Assembly (NCBI RefSeq): GCF_000960995.1
Contig: NZ_CP009435.1
Coordinates: 2,418,001 to 2,482,000 of the forward strand
DNA: 64,000 bases
Origin: Burkholderia glumae LMG 2196 = ATCC 33617
GTDB lineage: Bacteria > Pseudomonadota > Gammaproteobacteria > Burkholderiales > Burkholderiaceae
Direction of reading: 5' to 3'
Every line of letters begins with the position of its first letter. Positions within the stretch are counted from its first letter, which is position 1. Made by a program: the position numbers and the translations under genes. A model generated the notes under the pieces. That model ran no database searches, was not told the origin of the DNA, and saw nothing but the letters and a program-made list of their open reading frames with translations. Of this stretch, positions 10,731 to 20,551 are shown piece after piece.

Positions 10731-11948
10731 TCAGCGGGCGAGGCCGCGGCAGAATTCGACGATGCGCCGCGCACCCTCGACGCATTCGTCGGCGCCGGCC
10801 ACGAGCGCGATGCGCACGAAATCGCGGCCCGGATTCGTGCCGTGCGCGTCGCGCGCGAGGTACGAGCCGGGCAAAACCGTCACATTATAGTCGGCGTGCA
10901 GACGCCGGGCGAACTCGGTGTCGGTGAGCCCGGTGCGTGCCACGTTGGCCCACAGGTAGAACGCGGCGTCGGGCAGGGCGACGTCGAGCACCTCGGCCAG
11001 CATCGGCGTGACGGTGTTGAACTTCTGCGCATAGCGCGCGCGGTTATCGCGCACGTGCGCCTCGTCCCCCCACGCGACGATGCTCGCGCGCTGCCAGACC
11101 GGCGAGAGCGCCGCGCCGTGATAGGTGCGGTAGAGCAGGAAGCGCTCGAGGATTGCCGCGTCGCCGGCCACGAAGCCCGAGCGCATGCCCGGCACGTTCG
11201 AGCGCTTGGACAGGCTCGACAGCATCACCAGCCGCTCGAAGCCGCGGCCGAGCCGGTGTGCCGCGTCGAGGCCGCCGAGCGGCGGGGCCGACTCGTCGAA
11301 ATAGATCTCCGAATAGCACTCGTCGGAGGCGATCACGAAGCCGTGGCGGTCCGACAGCGCGAACAGCTCGCGCCAGTCGTCGAGCTTGAGCACGGCGCCG
11401 GTCGGATTGCCCGGCGAGCAGACGAACAGCAGCTGGGTGCGCGCCCAGATGTGGTCGGGGACCGTCGAGAAATCGGGCGCGAAATTGCGCGCCGGGTCGC
11501 TGTTGACGAACCATGGCGTGGCGCCGGCCAGCAGCGCCGCGCCCTCGTAGATTTGATAGAACGGATTGGGACAGAGTACGATCGCGGTCTCGCCGTCGGC
11601 GCGCGGCGTCGCGTCGATCACGGCCTGCGCCAGCGAGAACAGCGCCTCGCGCGAGCCCGACACCGGCAGCACCTCGCGCGCCGCGTCGATCGCGGGCAGC
11701 CCGTAGCGGCGCTCGATCCAGCCGGCGATCGCGGCGCGCAGCGGCGCGGAGCCGGCCGTGGCCGGATACGACGCGAGCCCGTCGAGCGCGTCGACCACGG
11801 CCTCGCGGATCAGGGCCGGCGTCGGGTGCTTGGGCTCGCCGATGCCGAAACTGATCGGGGCGTAAGCGGCACACGGCGTCACGTCCTTGAACAGCGCGCG
11901 GAGCTTTTCGAACGGATAGGGCTGGAGCGTATCGAGTCGTGGATTCAC
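10731..11948 (-). CDS. dapC: Succinyldiaminopimelate transaminase
   Basis: This class I/II aminotransferase produces N-succinyl-LL-2,6-diaminopimelate from the keto acid made by DapD. It has 405 residues. The PLP lysine is K248 in SSLSKRSNVPGMRSGF, and CSPGNPTG around N181 is the cofactor-anchoring region. It heads the minus-strand dapC-dapD-arsC-dapE-prmB cluster, which supports DapC over a generic aspartate-type aminotransferase. Upstream, a TATAAT-like box on the minus strand (12161-12166) lies about 215 nt before the start, without a good -35. Confidence 0.93.
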   Translation of the reverse strand: MNPRLDTLQPYPFEKLRALFKDVTPCAAYAPISFGIGEPKHPTPALIREAVVDALDGLASYPATAGSAPLRAAIAGWIERRYGLPAIDAAREVLPVSGSREALFSLAQAVIDATPRADGETAIVLCPNPFYQIYEGAALLAGATPWFVNSDPARNFAPDFSTVPDHIWARTQLLFVCSPGNPTGAVLKLDDWRELFALSDRHGFVIASDECYSEIYFDESAPPLGGLDAAHRLGRGFERLVMLSSLSKRSNVPGMRSGFVAGDAAILERFLLYRTYHGAALSPVWQRASIVAWGDEAHVRDNRARYAQKFNTVTPMLAEVLDVALPDAAFYLWANVARTGLTDTEFARRLHADYNVTVLPGSYLARDAHGTNPGRDFVRIALVAGADECVEGARRIVEFCRGLAR

Positions 11949-12240
11949 GGGCTAGGATATCGGGGCGGTGGAAGGCCGTCGGGGACGGATTGAATCGGAG
12001 CGCGGCCCGGCCGCACGACCGCCGAGGGCGGCGGCCGGCGGCGCAGGGCCGGCGCAGCACGGCGGCGGCCTCGGGCGCGCGGCGCCGGACCCGGCCTGGC
12101 GGGTCGGCCTGCCAGGCTTCGGTGGCCGGGATGGCGACGCGCCGGGCCGGCAGCCGGGCGATTATAGCGTGCCGTCGCCGGCGCGCGGTGCCCGCGGGCG
12201 GGCGGCAACCTCCAGGGGCGGACAGGGCGGAACAGCGGAA

Positions 12241-13173
12241 ATGATGGGCAATCAACGGTCGGCGCTGCCGACCCTCGCGATCCTGGTGGGCGCCTCGGTG
12301 TGGGGCCTCGTCTGGTACCCGCTGCGGCTGCTGGCGGGACAGGGGCTGACCGGCACCGCGGCCGGCGCGCTGACCTGCCTCTGTTCCTGCCTGTTCGTGG
12401 TGGTCTGGCGCCGCCGCTCGCTGCGCACGCTGCGCTGGCACTGGCTGTTGCTCGCGCTCGGCGCGGCTGCCGGCATCACCAACCTCGGCTTCGTCTGGGG
12501 CACGATCCACGGCCAGGTGCTGCGCGTGATGCTGCTGTTCTATCTGACCCCGGCCTGGACCGCGATCTACGCGCATTTCCTGCTGCGCGACCGGCTCACC
12601 TGGGCCACCGCCGCGCTCGCGGCGCTGTCGATCTCGGGCGCGATGCTGATGCTCTGGTCGCCGGGGCTCGGCGCGCCGCTGCCGTCGAATCCGGCCGAAT
12701 GGGCGGGGCTTGCCGCCGGTCTCAGTTTCGCGATGGGCAACGTGCTGTCGGTCCGGATCGCGCGCGATCTGCCCGAGCTGCGGCCCGAGATGCGCACCGC
12801 CACGCTGTTCGCGGGCGGTGCCGCGTTCAGCTTCGCCGCGATGTTCGTCGAGGGCGTGCCGCCGCTGCCGGCGCCGCATGCGCTCGGTGCGGCGCTCGGC
12901 ATCGGTGCCGCGATCGGGGTGGTCACCGCGCTCAACAACGTGCTGGTGCAATACGGGCTTGCCCGGGTGCCGGCCAACCGCGCGTCGATCATCATGTTGT
13001 TCGAGATCGTCGTGACCGCGCTCTCGGCCTGGCTGTTCGCGGGCGAGCTGCCAGGCGCGCGCGAGTGGGCGGGCGGCGCCTGCATCGTGGCCGCGACCCT
13101 GCTGTCGGCCCGCGTCCACAAGGCCCCGGCCGGCGACGCGGACGGCCGGGACGGTGCGCGCGCGATGGTATGA
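12241..13173 (+). CDS. EamA/DMT family transporter
   Basis: This integral membrane protein of about 310 residues has ten predicted hydrophobic segments in two EamA repeats, typical of drug/metabolite superfamily exporters. The N-terminal segment contains SVWGLVWYPLRLL, with the conserved Trp/Pro of the family. Two ATGs are adjacent (12241 and 12244), and the first is used. It diverges from dapC across 292 nt and precedes smc by 130 nt. The substrate cannot be predicted from sequence. Confidence 0.88.
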   Translation: MMGNQRSALPTLAILVGASVWGLVWYPLRLLAGQGLTGTAAGALTCLCSCLFVVVWRRRSLRTLRWHWLLLALGAAAGITNLGFVWGTIHGQVLRVMLLFYLTPAWTAIYAHFLLRDRLTWATAALAALSISGAMLMLWSPGLGAPLPSNPAEWAGLAAGLSFAMGNVLSVRIARDLPELRPEMRTATLFAGGAAFSFAAMFVEGVPPLPAPHALGAALGIGAAIGVVTALNNVLVQYGLARVPANRASIIMLFEIVVTALSAWLFAGELPGAREWAGGACIVAATLLSARVHKAPAGDADGRDGARAMV

Positions 13174-13303
13174 TTGGACCGCTTGACGCGGCTCGCGGCA
13201 CGACCGCGCGGCCGGTCGGCCCGATTTTCTTCGGAATGGGCGGCGCGCGCGACGTGCCGCCGGTTGCCGCCCGTTTCAATTCACATTCAATACCGATACC
13301 GAC

Positions 13304-16300
13304 GTGCGACTGAGCTCGATCAAACTCGCAGGCTTCAAATCCTTTGTCGATCCCACGCATTTCCAGGTTCCGGGCCAGCTCGTCGGCGTGGTCGGCCCGA
13401 ACGGTTGCGGCAAGTCCAACATCATCGATGCCGTGCGCTGGGTGCTCGGTGAGTCGCGCGCCTCGGAGCTGCGCGGCGAGTCGATGCAGGACGTGATCTT
13501 CAACGGCTCGACGGCGCGCAAGCCCGGCAGCCGCGCCAGCGTCGAACTGATCTTCGACAACTCCGACGGCCGCGCGGCCGGCCAGTGGGGCCAGTACGGC
13601 GAGATCGCCGTCAAGCGCGTGCTGACGCGCGACGGCACCTCCAGCTACTACATCAACAACCTGCCGGCGCGGCGCCGCGACATCCAGGACATCTTCCTCG
13701 GGACCGGCCTCGGGCCGCGCGCCTACGCGATCATCGGGCAGGGCATGATCGCGCGCATCATCGAGGCCAAGCCCGAGGAACTGCGCGTGTTCCTGGAGGA
13801 AGCCGCGGGCGTGTCGAAGTACAAGGAGCGCCGCCGCGAGACCGAGAACCGTCTCCATGACACGCGCGAGAACCTCACGCGCGTGGAGGACATCGTGCGC
13901 GAGCTGGGCGCGAACCTCGAAAAGCTCGAAGCGCAGGCCGTGGTGGCCACCAAGTACAAGGAACTGCTCGCCGACGGCGAGGAGAAGCAGCGCCTGCTGT
14001 GGCTGCTGCGCAGGAACGAGGCGCAGGGCGAGCAGCACAAGCAGCAGCGCGGCATCGAGCAGGCGCAGATCGATCTCGAGGCGCAGACCGCGAAGCTGCG
14101 CGAGGTCGAGGCCCAGCTCGAAACGCTGCGCGTGGCGAACTATGCGGCGAGCGACGCGATGCAGGGCGCGCAGGGCGCGCTCTACGAGGCCAACGCCGAG
14201 GTCAGCCGGCTCGAGGCCGAGATCAAGTTCATCGTCGAGTCGCGCAACCGGGTGCAGGCGCAGATCGCCGCGCTCGTGGCGCAGCGCGAGCAGTGGCAGG
14301 CCCAGACGCAGAAGGCGCACGACGATCTGGAGCAAGCCGAGGAGGCGCGCGCGATCGCCGACGAGAAGGCCGCGCTGGCCGAAGACGACGCGGCCGCCAA
14401 GCACGACGCACTGCCGGCGCTCGAAGCGCGCTGGCGCGACGCGCAGGCGCAGCTCAACGAAGAGCGCAGCCGGATTTCGCAGACCGAGCAGGCGCTGAAG
14501 CTGGAGGCCGCGCACCAGCGCAATGCCGACCAGCAGCTGATGCAGCTGCAGCAGCGCCACGAGCGGCTGAAGTCGGAGGCGGGCGGGCTCGACGCGCCCG
14601 ACGAGTCGCAACTCGAGGAGCTGCGCATGCAGCTCGCCGAGCACGAGGAAATCCTGCACGACGCGCAGGCGCGCCTGGCCGACGCCCAGGAAGCGCTGCC
14701 CGGGCTGGACGCCGAACGCCGCGCCGCGCAGGAGCGCGTGCAGGCCGAAAGCGCGCAGATCCATCAGCTCGAAGCGCGTCTTGCCGCGCTGCGGCAGCTG
14801 CAGGACAACGTCCAGACGGAAGGCAAGGTCCAGCCCTGGCTCGAGCGGCACGAGCTCGGCGCGCTGCCGCGGCTCTGGAAGAAGCTGCATGTCGAGGCCG
14901 GCTGGGAAACCGCGCTCGAGGCGGTGCTGCGCGAGCGGCTCGCCGCGCTCGAAGTGTCGAACCTCGACTGGGTCAAGGCGTTCGCCTCCGACGCGCCGCC
15001 CGCCAAGCTCGCGTTCTTCTCGCCGCCGCCGGCGGGCGAGCCGCTCGCCGCGCCGGCCGGCCTGCGGCCGCTGCTCTCGCTGGTGCGGATCGACGACGCC
15101 GGCCTGCGCGCCGTGCTCAACGACTGGCTCGGCACGGTGTTCATCGCCGACGATCTCGGCCAGGCGCTGGCCGCGCGCGCGCAGCTGCCGGCGGGCGGGG
15201 CCTACGTGGTGAAGGCGGGCCACGTGGTCACGCGCTCGGGCGTGCAGCTCTACGCGGCCGATTCCGAGCAGGCCGGCATGCTGGCGCGCCAGCAGGAGAT
15301 CGAGAACCTCGGCCGCCAGGTGCGCGCGCAGGCACTGCTGGCCGACGAGGCGAAGACGGCCGCGGTGCGCGCCGAGGCGGCCCATACGCAGGCGGCCGCC
15401 GCGCTCGGCGAGCTGCGCGGCGCGGCCGAACGCGCGACGCAGCGCGTCCACGCACTGCAGCTGGAGGTGCTGAAGCTGGCCCAGGCGCACGAGCGCTACA
15501 CGCAGCGCAGCACGCAGATCCGCGAGGAACTCGAGGAGATCGGCGCGCAGATCGAGGAGCAGCGCGCGCTGCGCGCCGAGTCCGAGGCCAACTTCGAGCG
15601 GTACGACGGCGAGCTGGCCGAGCGGCAGGCGAAGTTCGAGGACAACCAGCTCGCGTTCGAGGCACTCGACGAGGCGCTGACCGCCGCGCGCCAGCAGGCG
15701 CGCGATCTCGAGCGCGCCGCCAACGACGCGCGCTTCGCGGCCCGCAACTCGGCGACCCGCATCGACGAACTGAAGCGCACCATCCAGATCGCGCACGACC
15801 AGACCGAGCGCATCGCCGCCTCGCTCGAGGAGGCGCGCGCCGAGCTCGAGACCATCAACGAGCAGACCGCGCACACCGGCCTGCAGGACGCGCTGGAAAT
15901 CCGCGCCGCGAAGGAAGCGGCGCTCGGCGCCGCGCGCCTCGAGCTCGACGACCTGACGGCGAAGCTGCGCGCGGCCGACGAGCAGCGTCTGATGGCGGAG
16001 CGCTCGCTGCAGCCGCTGCGCGAGCGCATCACCGAGCTGCAGTTGAAGGAGCAGGCCGCGCGCCTGTCGGCCGAGCAGTTCGACGAGCAGCTCGCGGCGG
16101 CCGGCGTGGACGAGGCGGCGCTGCTGCCGAAGCTGACGCCGGACCTGAAGCCGTCCTACCTGCAGGGCGAGGTCACGCGCCTGAACAACGCGATCGCGGC
16201 GCTCGGCCCGGTCAACATGGCCGCGCTCGACGAGCTGGCGGCCGCCAGCGAGCGCAAGGTGTTCCTCGACGCGCAGTCGGCGGACCTGCTGAGCGCGATC

Positions 16301-16822
16301 ACCACGCTCGAAGACGCGATCCACAAGATCGACCAGGAAACGCGCACCCTGCTGCAAGGCACCTTCGACGAAGTCAACCACCATTTCAGCGACCTGTTCC
16401 CGAAGCTGTTCGGCGGCGGCCAGGCCAAGCTGATCATGACCGGCGACGAGATCCTCGATGCCGGCGTGCAGGTGATGGCGCAGCCGCCCGGCAAGAAGAA
16501 CGCGACGATCCACCTGCTGTCGGGCGGCGAGAAGGCGCTGACTGCCACCGCGCTCGTGTTCGCGATGTTCCAGCTCAATCCGGCGCCGTTCTGCCTGCTC
16601 GACGAAGTGGACGCGCCGCTCGACGACGCCAATACCGAGCGCTTCGCGAACCTGGTGCGCGCGATGTCCGACAAGACGCAGTTCCTGTTCATCTCGCACA
16701 ACAAGATCGCGATGGAGATGGCGCAGCAGTTGATCGGCGTGACGATGCAGGAGCAGGGCGTGTCGCGGATCGTGGCGGTCGACATGGAAACGGCCGCCGG
16801 TTTTGCACAGAATTTGAATTGA
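13304..16822 (+). CDS. smc: Chromosome segregation protein SMC
   Basis: SMC is the ATPase core of the condensin that compacts and segregates the chromosome. The 1172-residue protein has an N-terminal head with Walker A GPNGCGKSN at 31-39, two long heptad-rich coiled coils separated by a hinge (about 510-650), and a C-terminal head with the ABC signature SGGEK at 1073 and Walker B CLLDEVDAP ending near E1101. The start is GTG at 13304, since RLSSIKLAGFKSF is the invariant N-terminus. It is followed 57 nt later by zipA. Coiled coils are rich in Glu, Arg and Ala, which gives long but meaningless antisense frames. Confidence 0.97.
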   Translation: MRLSSIKLAGFKSFVDPTHFQVPGQLVGVVGPNGCGKSNIIDAVRWVLGESRASELRGESMQDVIFNGSTARKPGSRASVELIFDNSDGRAAGQWGQYGEIAVKRVLTRDGTSSYYINNLPARRRDIQDIFLGTGLGPRAYAIIGQGMIARIIEAKPEELRVFLEEAAGVSKYKERRRETENRLHDTRENLTRVEDIVRELGANLEKLEAQAVVATKYKELLADGEEKQRLLWLLRRNEAQGEQHKQQRGIEQAQIDLEAQTAKLREVEAQLETLRVANYAASDAMQGAQGALYEANAEVSRLEAEIKFIVESRNRVQAQIAALVAQREQWQAQTQKAHDDLEQAEEARAIADEKAALAEDDAAAKHDALPALEARWRDAQAQLNEERSRISQTEQALKLEAAHQRNADQQLMQLQQRHERLKSEAGGLDAPDESQLEELRMQLAEHEEILHDAQARLADAQEALPGLDAERRAAQERVQAESAQIHQLEARLAALRQLQDNVQTEGKVQPWLERHELGALPRLWKKLHVEAGWETALEAVLRERLAALEVSNLDWVKAFASDAPPAKLAFFSPPPAGEPLAAPAGLRPLLSLVRIDDAGLRAVLNDWLGTVFIADDLGQALAARAQLPAGGAYVVKAGHVVTRSGVQLYAADSEQAGMLARQQEIENLGRQVRAQALLADEAKTAAVRAEAAHTQAAAALGELRGAAERATQRVHALQLEVLKLAQAHERYTQRSTQIREELEEIGAQIEEQRALRAESEANFERYDGELAERQAKFEDNQLAFEALDEALTAARQQARDLERAANDARFAARNSATRIDELKRTIQIAHDQTERIAASLEEARAELETINEQTAHTGLQDALEIRAAKEAALGAARLELDDLTAKLRAADEQRLMAERSLQPLRERITELQLKEQAARLSAEQFDEQLAAAGVDEAALLPKLTPDLKPSYLQGEVTRLNNAIAALGPVNMAALDELAAASERKVFLDAQSADLLSAITTLEDAIHKIDQETRTLLQGTFDEVNHHFSDLFPKLFGGGQAKLIMTGDEILDAGVQVMAQPPGKKNATIHLLSGGEKALTATALVFAMFQLNPAPFCLLDEVDAPLDDANTERFANLVRAMSDKTQFLFISHNKIAMEMAQQLIGVTMQEQGVSRIVAVDMETAAGFAQNLN

Positions 16823-16879
16823 TGGGCGCGGGCCGCGCCGGCGCGGCGCGCTCGAAGCAGCATTCATGATGGAGCATGC

Positions 16880-18184
16880 ATGGACGAGTTGACACTCGGG
16901 TTGGTCGGTACTGGCGTGGTCGTGATCGGCGGCATCTGGATCTACAACATGTGGCAGGCCGCGAAAGTGCGCCGCCGGATGCCGCGGCCGATGCCGGCCG
17001 ACGCGGCCGACACGCTGGCGCGCCACGAGCGCGACGACGACGCGCCGTTCATCGAACCGGTGCGGCAGCCCGCGCGCCGCGCGGCGGCCCCGCTCGAGCC
17101 GGTGGCGCCGCCGGCCGCGGCCGGCGCGGGCGATCGCGACAGGCGCGTCGAGCCGACCTTCGGCGGCGCGCCGGCGCAGCCGGCCCCGATCGATACGCCG
17201 GCCGACCTGCAGGCCGACGAGACGCTGACGGCCGGGGCCACCGACCCGGCGGAGCGGGACGCCGAGGCGGGCGAGGGCGCCGGGCCGGCCGAAGCGTCGG
17301 CCGGTGCCGGCGAGGCCGTCGCGGAGCCGGTGCTGCCCGCCGCCACCACGATCTCGGCCGCGCCGCCGGCCATCGTCGACCGCCGCATCGACTGCATCGT
17401 GCCGATCCGGCTCGGCGCGCCGCTCGCCGGCGAGCGCATCGTGCCGGCCGCGCAGCGGCTGCGCCGCGCCGGCAGCAAGCCCGTGCATATCGAGGGCAAG
17501 CCCGAGGGCGGCAGCGGCTGGGAACTGCTGCAGAACGGGGTGCGCTACGAGGAACTGCGCGCGGCCGCGCAGCTCGCGAACCGCAGCGGTCCGCTCAACG
17601 AGCTCGAGTATTCGGAATTCGTCTCGGGCGTCAACCAGTTCGCCGACGCGATCGACGGCGCGCCCGAGTTCCCCGACATGCTCGAGACCGTCTCGATGGC
17701 GCGCGAGCTCGACGGATTCGCCGCGCAGTGCGACGCGCAGCTGTCGATCAACGTGATGTCGGACGGCGCGCCGTGGTCGGCGAACTACGTGCAGGCGGTC
17801 GCCTCGCAGGACGGCCTGCTGCTGTCGCGCGACGGCACGCGCTTCGTCAAGCTCGACGCGAAGCAGAACCCGGTGTTCATGCTGCAGTTCGGCGACACCA
17901 ACTTCCTGCGCGACGACCTGACCTACAAGGGCGGCAACATGATCACGCTGGTGCTCGACGTGCCGGTGGCCGACGAGGACATCCTGCCGTTCAAGCTGAT
18001 GTGCGACTACGCGAAATCGCTGTCGGACCGCATCGGCGCGCAGGTGGTCGACGATTCGCGCCGGCCGCTGCCCGAATCGACGCTGGTGGCGATCGAGCAG
18101 CAACTGATGAAGCTCTACGCGAAGCTCGAGGAAGCCGGGATTCCGGCCGGCTCGCCGGTCACGCGGCGGCTGTTCAGCCAGTGA
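16880..18184 (+). CDS. zipA: Cell division protein ZipA-like
   Basis: This is a probable ZipA, a membrane anchor for FtsZ at the division ring. It has 434 residues. A single N-terminal transmembrane segment (about 5-24) is followed by a short basic stretch, a long Ala/Pro/Glu-rich disordered linker (to about 165) and a C-terminal globular domain (about 300-430) of ZipA FtsZ-binding type. The order smc-zipA-ligA is the common arrangement in beta- and gammaproteobacteria and supports the call. The linker is much longer than in E. coli, and identification rests on topology and context more than on strong motif matches. Confidence 0.82.
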   Translation: MDELTLGLVGTGVVVIGGIWIYNMWQAAKVRRRMPRPMPADAADTLARHERDDDAPFIEPVRQPARRAAAPLEPVAPPAAAGAGDRDRRVEPTFGGAPAQPAPIDTPADLQADETLTAGATDPAERDAEAGEGAGPAEASAGAGEAVAEPVLPAATTISAAPPAIVDRRIDCIVPIRLGAPLAGERIVPAAQRLRRAGSKPVHIEGKPEGGSGWELLQNGVRYEELRAAAQLANRSGPLNELEYSEFVSGVNQFADAIDGAPEFPDMLETVSMARELDGFAAQCDAQLSINVMSDGAPWSANYVQAVASQDGLLLSRDGTRFVKLDAKQNPVFMLQFGDTNFLRDDLTYKGGNMITLVLDVPVADEDILPFKLMCDYAKSLSDRIGAQVVDDSRRPLPESTLVAIEQQLMKLYAKLEEAGIPAGSPVTRRLFSQ

Positions 18185-18307
18185 GCACCGGCCGCGGGCC
18201 GGATTCCGGTTGAGCATCGCGGGTTTCTCCCATTCGGCAGGCGCGCCAAAGCGCGCGCCGCCTGAGATAATCGTCTCCTGATTGTCATCCGGAAGATTGC
18301 CGCCAGC

Positions 18308-20551
18308 ATGGCCCGAACCACCCCAGCCGCCCCCCCCGCCAGCCAGCCGTCCGAGCGCGCGGCGTGGCTGCGCCAGGAACTCGAGCGCGCCAACCACGCG
18401 TATTACGTGCTCGACCAGCCCGAACTGCTCGATGCCGAGTACGACCGGCTGTTTCGCGAACTGCAGCAGATCGAGGCCGAGCACCCCGACTTCATCACTC
18501 CCGATTCGCCGACCCAGCGCGTGGGCGGCGAGGCCGCCGACGGCTTCACGCCGGTGCTCCACGACGCGCCGATGCTCTCGCTCAACAACGGCTTCACCGA
18601 CGAGGACATCGCCGCGTTCGACAAGCGGGTGGCCGACGCGCTCGGCAAGGCGGTCGATCTGGCCGGCACCGCCGAGCCGGTCGAATACGCCTGCGAGCTG
18701 AAATTCGACGGGCTCGCGATCTCGCTGCGCTACGTGCATGGCAAGTTCACGCAGGCCGCCACGCGCGGCGACGGCACCACCGGCGAAGACGTGACCGAGA
18801 ACGTGCGCACCATCAAGTCGATTCCGCTGACGCTGAAGGGCAAGCATCCGCCCGCGCTGCTCGACGTGCGCGGCGAGGTGCTGATGTACAAGCGCGATTT
18901 CGCGCGCCTCAACGAGCGCCAGCGCGCGGCCGAGCAGCGCGAGTTCGCCAACCCGCGCAACGCGGCGGCCGGCAGCCTGCGCCAGCTCGATTCGAAGGTC
19001 ACCGCGCAGCGCCCGCTGTCGTTCTTCGCCTATGGCATCGGCGTGCTCGACGGCGCGCCGATGCCCGACACGCACAGCGGCCTGCTCGACTGGTACGAGT
19101 CGCTCGGCCTGCCGGTCAATCGCGAGCGCGCCGTGGTGCAGGGCGCCGAAGGGCTGCTCGACTTCTTCCGCAAGGTCGGCGAGAAGCGCGAGGCGCTGCC
19201 CTACGACATCGACGGGGTGGTCTACAAGGTCAACCGGCGCGACGAGCAGGACCGGCTCGGCTTCGTCTCGCGCGCGCCGCGCTTCGCGCTCGCGCACAAG
19301 TTCCCGGCCCAGGAGGCGCGCACGAGGCTCGTCGCGATCGAGGTGCAGGTGGGCCGCACCGGCGCGATCACGCCGGTCGCGCGGCTCGAGCCGGTGTTCG
19401 TGGGCGGCGCGACCGTCACCAACGCGACGCTGCACAACGAGGACGAAGTGCGCCGCAAGGACATCCGGGTCGGCGACACGGTGATCGTGCGGCGCGCCGG
19501 CGACGTGATTCCCGAGGTGGTCGGCCGGGACGGCCCGCACGCGATGCAGGTGCGGGTCCGGTTTCGCGGGGTGCGGACGGTCGCGCGGCGCAACCGGCTG
19601 CGCGCGGCCGCCTCGTCGGGCCGGCCGATGACCTGGAAGCCGCGGCTGCTGAAGCCGACGGATCGCCGCGGCATCCGGGTGCGGCGGGGATGCCTGCGGC
19701 CGAGCCTGTTCGAGTTCGTCGAGCAGGAACCGTTCAGGATGCCGACCGAATGCCCCGTGTGCGGCTCGAGGATCGAGCGCCTGCCCGACGAGGCGATCGC
19801 GCGCTGCACGGGCGGGCTGTTCTGCCCCGCGCAGCGCAAGCAGGCGCTCTGGCATTTCGCGCAGCGCCGCGCGCTCGACATCGACGGGCTAGGCGAGAAG
19901 ATCATCGACCAATTGGTCGAGCAGAACCTCGTGCGCACCCCGGCCGACCTGTTCCATCTCGGCTTCGCGACGCTCGCCGCGCTCGACCGCTTCGCCGAGA
20001 AGTCCGCGCAGAACCTGCTCGATTCACTCGAGAAGGCGCGCCACACCACGCTCGCGCGCTTCATCTACGCGCTCGGCATCCGCCACGTCGGCGAATCGAC
20101 CGCGAAGGACCTGGCCAAGCACTTCGGCGCGCTGCAGCCGATCATGGATGCCTCGATCGACGCTCTGCTCGAAGTCAACGACGTCGGCCCGGTGGTGGCC
20201 GAATCGCTGCATCAGTTCTTTGCCGAGGAACACAACCGCACCGTGATCGCGCAGCTGCGCGAGAAGGTGGACTGGCCCGAGGGGCCGCCCGCGCCGCGCG
20301 AGCCGCAGGGCGTGCTGGCCGGCAAGACCGTGGTGCTGACGGGCACGCTGCCCACGCTCTCGCGCGACGAAGCGAAGGCGCTGCTCGAGGCGGCCGGCGC
20401 GAAGGTGACGGGTTCGGTCTCGAAGAAGACCGACTACGTGGTGGCCGGCGCGGAGGCGGGCAGCAAGCTCGCGAAGGCCGAGGAACTCGGCATCCCGGTG
20501 CTCGACGAGGACGGGATGCATCAACTGCTGAAAGGGGAATCACCGTCATGA
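18308..20551 (+). CDS. ligA: NAD-dependent DNA ligase, with in-frame insertion
   Basis: LigA seals nicks using NAD+. The protein has 747 residues, whereas the Burkholderia enzymes I know are close to 690. Domains in order are Ia (about 15-75), adenylation with K132 in KFDG, OB fold ending at GDVIPEVV (residues 398-405), C4 zinc finger (C482, C485, C500, C506), helix-hairpin-helix repeats and a C-terminal BRCT domain (about 665-747). The extra length lies between the OB fold and the zinc finger (residues 406-477), an Arg-rich, CGG-rich stretch replacing the usual linker of about 15 residues. All catalytic motifs remain. The last 4 nt overlap def (ATGA), so the two are coupled. Confidence 0.94.
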   Translation: MARTTPAAPPASQPSERAAWLRQELERANHAYYVLDQPELLDAEYDRLFRELQQIEAEHPDFITPDSPTQRVGGEAADGFTPVLHDAPMLSLNNGFTDEDIAAFDKRVADALGKAVDLAGTAEPVEYACELKFDGLAISLRYVHGKFTQAATRGDGTTGEDVTENVRTIKSIPLTLKGKHPPALLDVRGEVLMYKRDFARLNERQRAAEQREFANPRNAAAGSLRQLDSKVTAQRPLSFFAYGIGVLDGAPMPDTHSGLLDWYESLGLPVNRERAVVQGAEGLLDFFRKVGEKREALPYDIDGVVYKVNRRDEQDRLGFVSRAPRFALAHKFPAQEARTRLVAIEVQVGRTGAITPVARLEPVFVGGATVTNATLHNEDEVRRKDIRVGDTVIVRRAGDVIPEVVGRDGPHAMQVRVRFRGVRTVARRNRLRAAASSGRPMTWKPRLLKPTDRRGIRVRRGCLRPSLFEFVEQEPFRMPTECPVCGSRIERLPDEAIARCTGGLFCPAQRKQALWHFAQRRALDIDGLGEKIIDQLVEQNLVRTPADLFHLGFATLAALDRFAEKSAQNLLDSLEKARHTTLARFIYALGIRHVGESTAKDLAKHFGALQPIMDASIDALLEVNDVGPVVAESLHQFFAEEHNRTVIAQLREKVDWPEGPPAPREPQGVLAGKTVVLTGTLPTLSRDEAKALLEAAGAKVTGSVSKKTDYVVAGAEAGSKLAKAEELGIPVLDEDGMHQLLKGESPS

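Noticed and set aside
12992..19855. A minus-strand open frame of 2287 codons opposite smc, zipA and ligA
   Set aside because: It is the antisense shadow of strongly GC-biased third positions in real genes. Its product is Arg/Ala/Leu-rich low complexity without domains, and it would overlap three essential genes completely.
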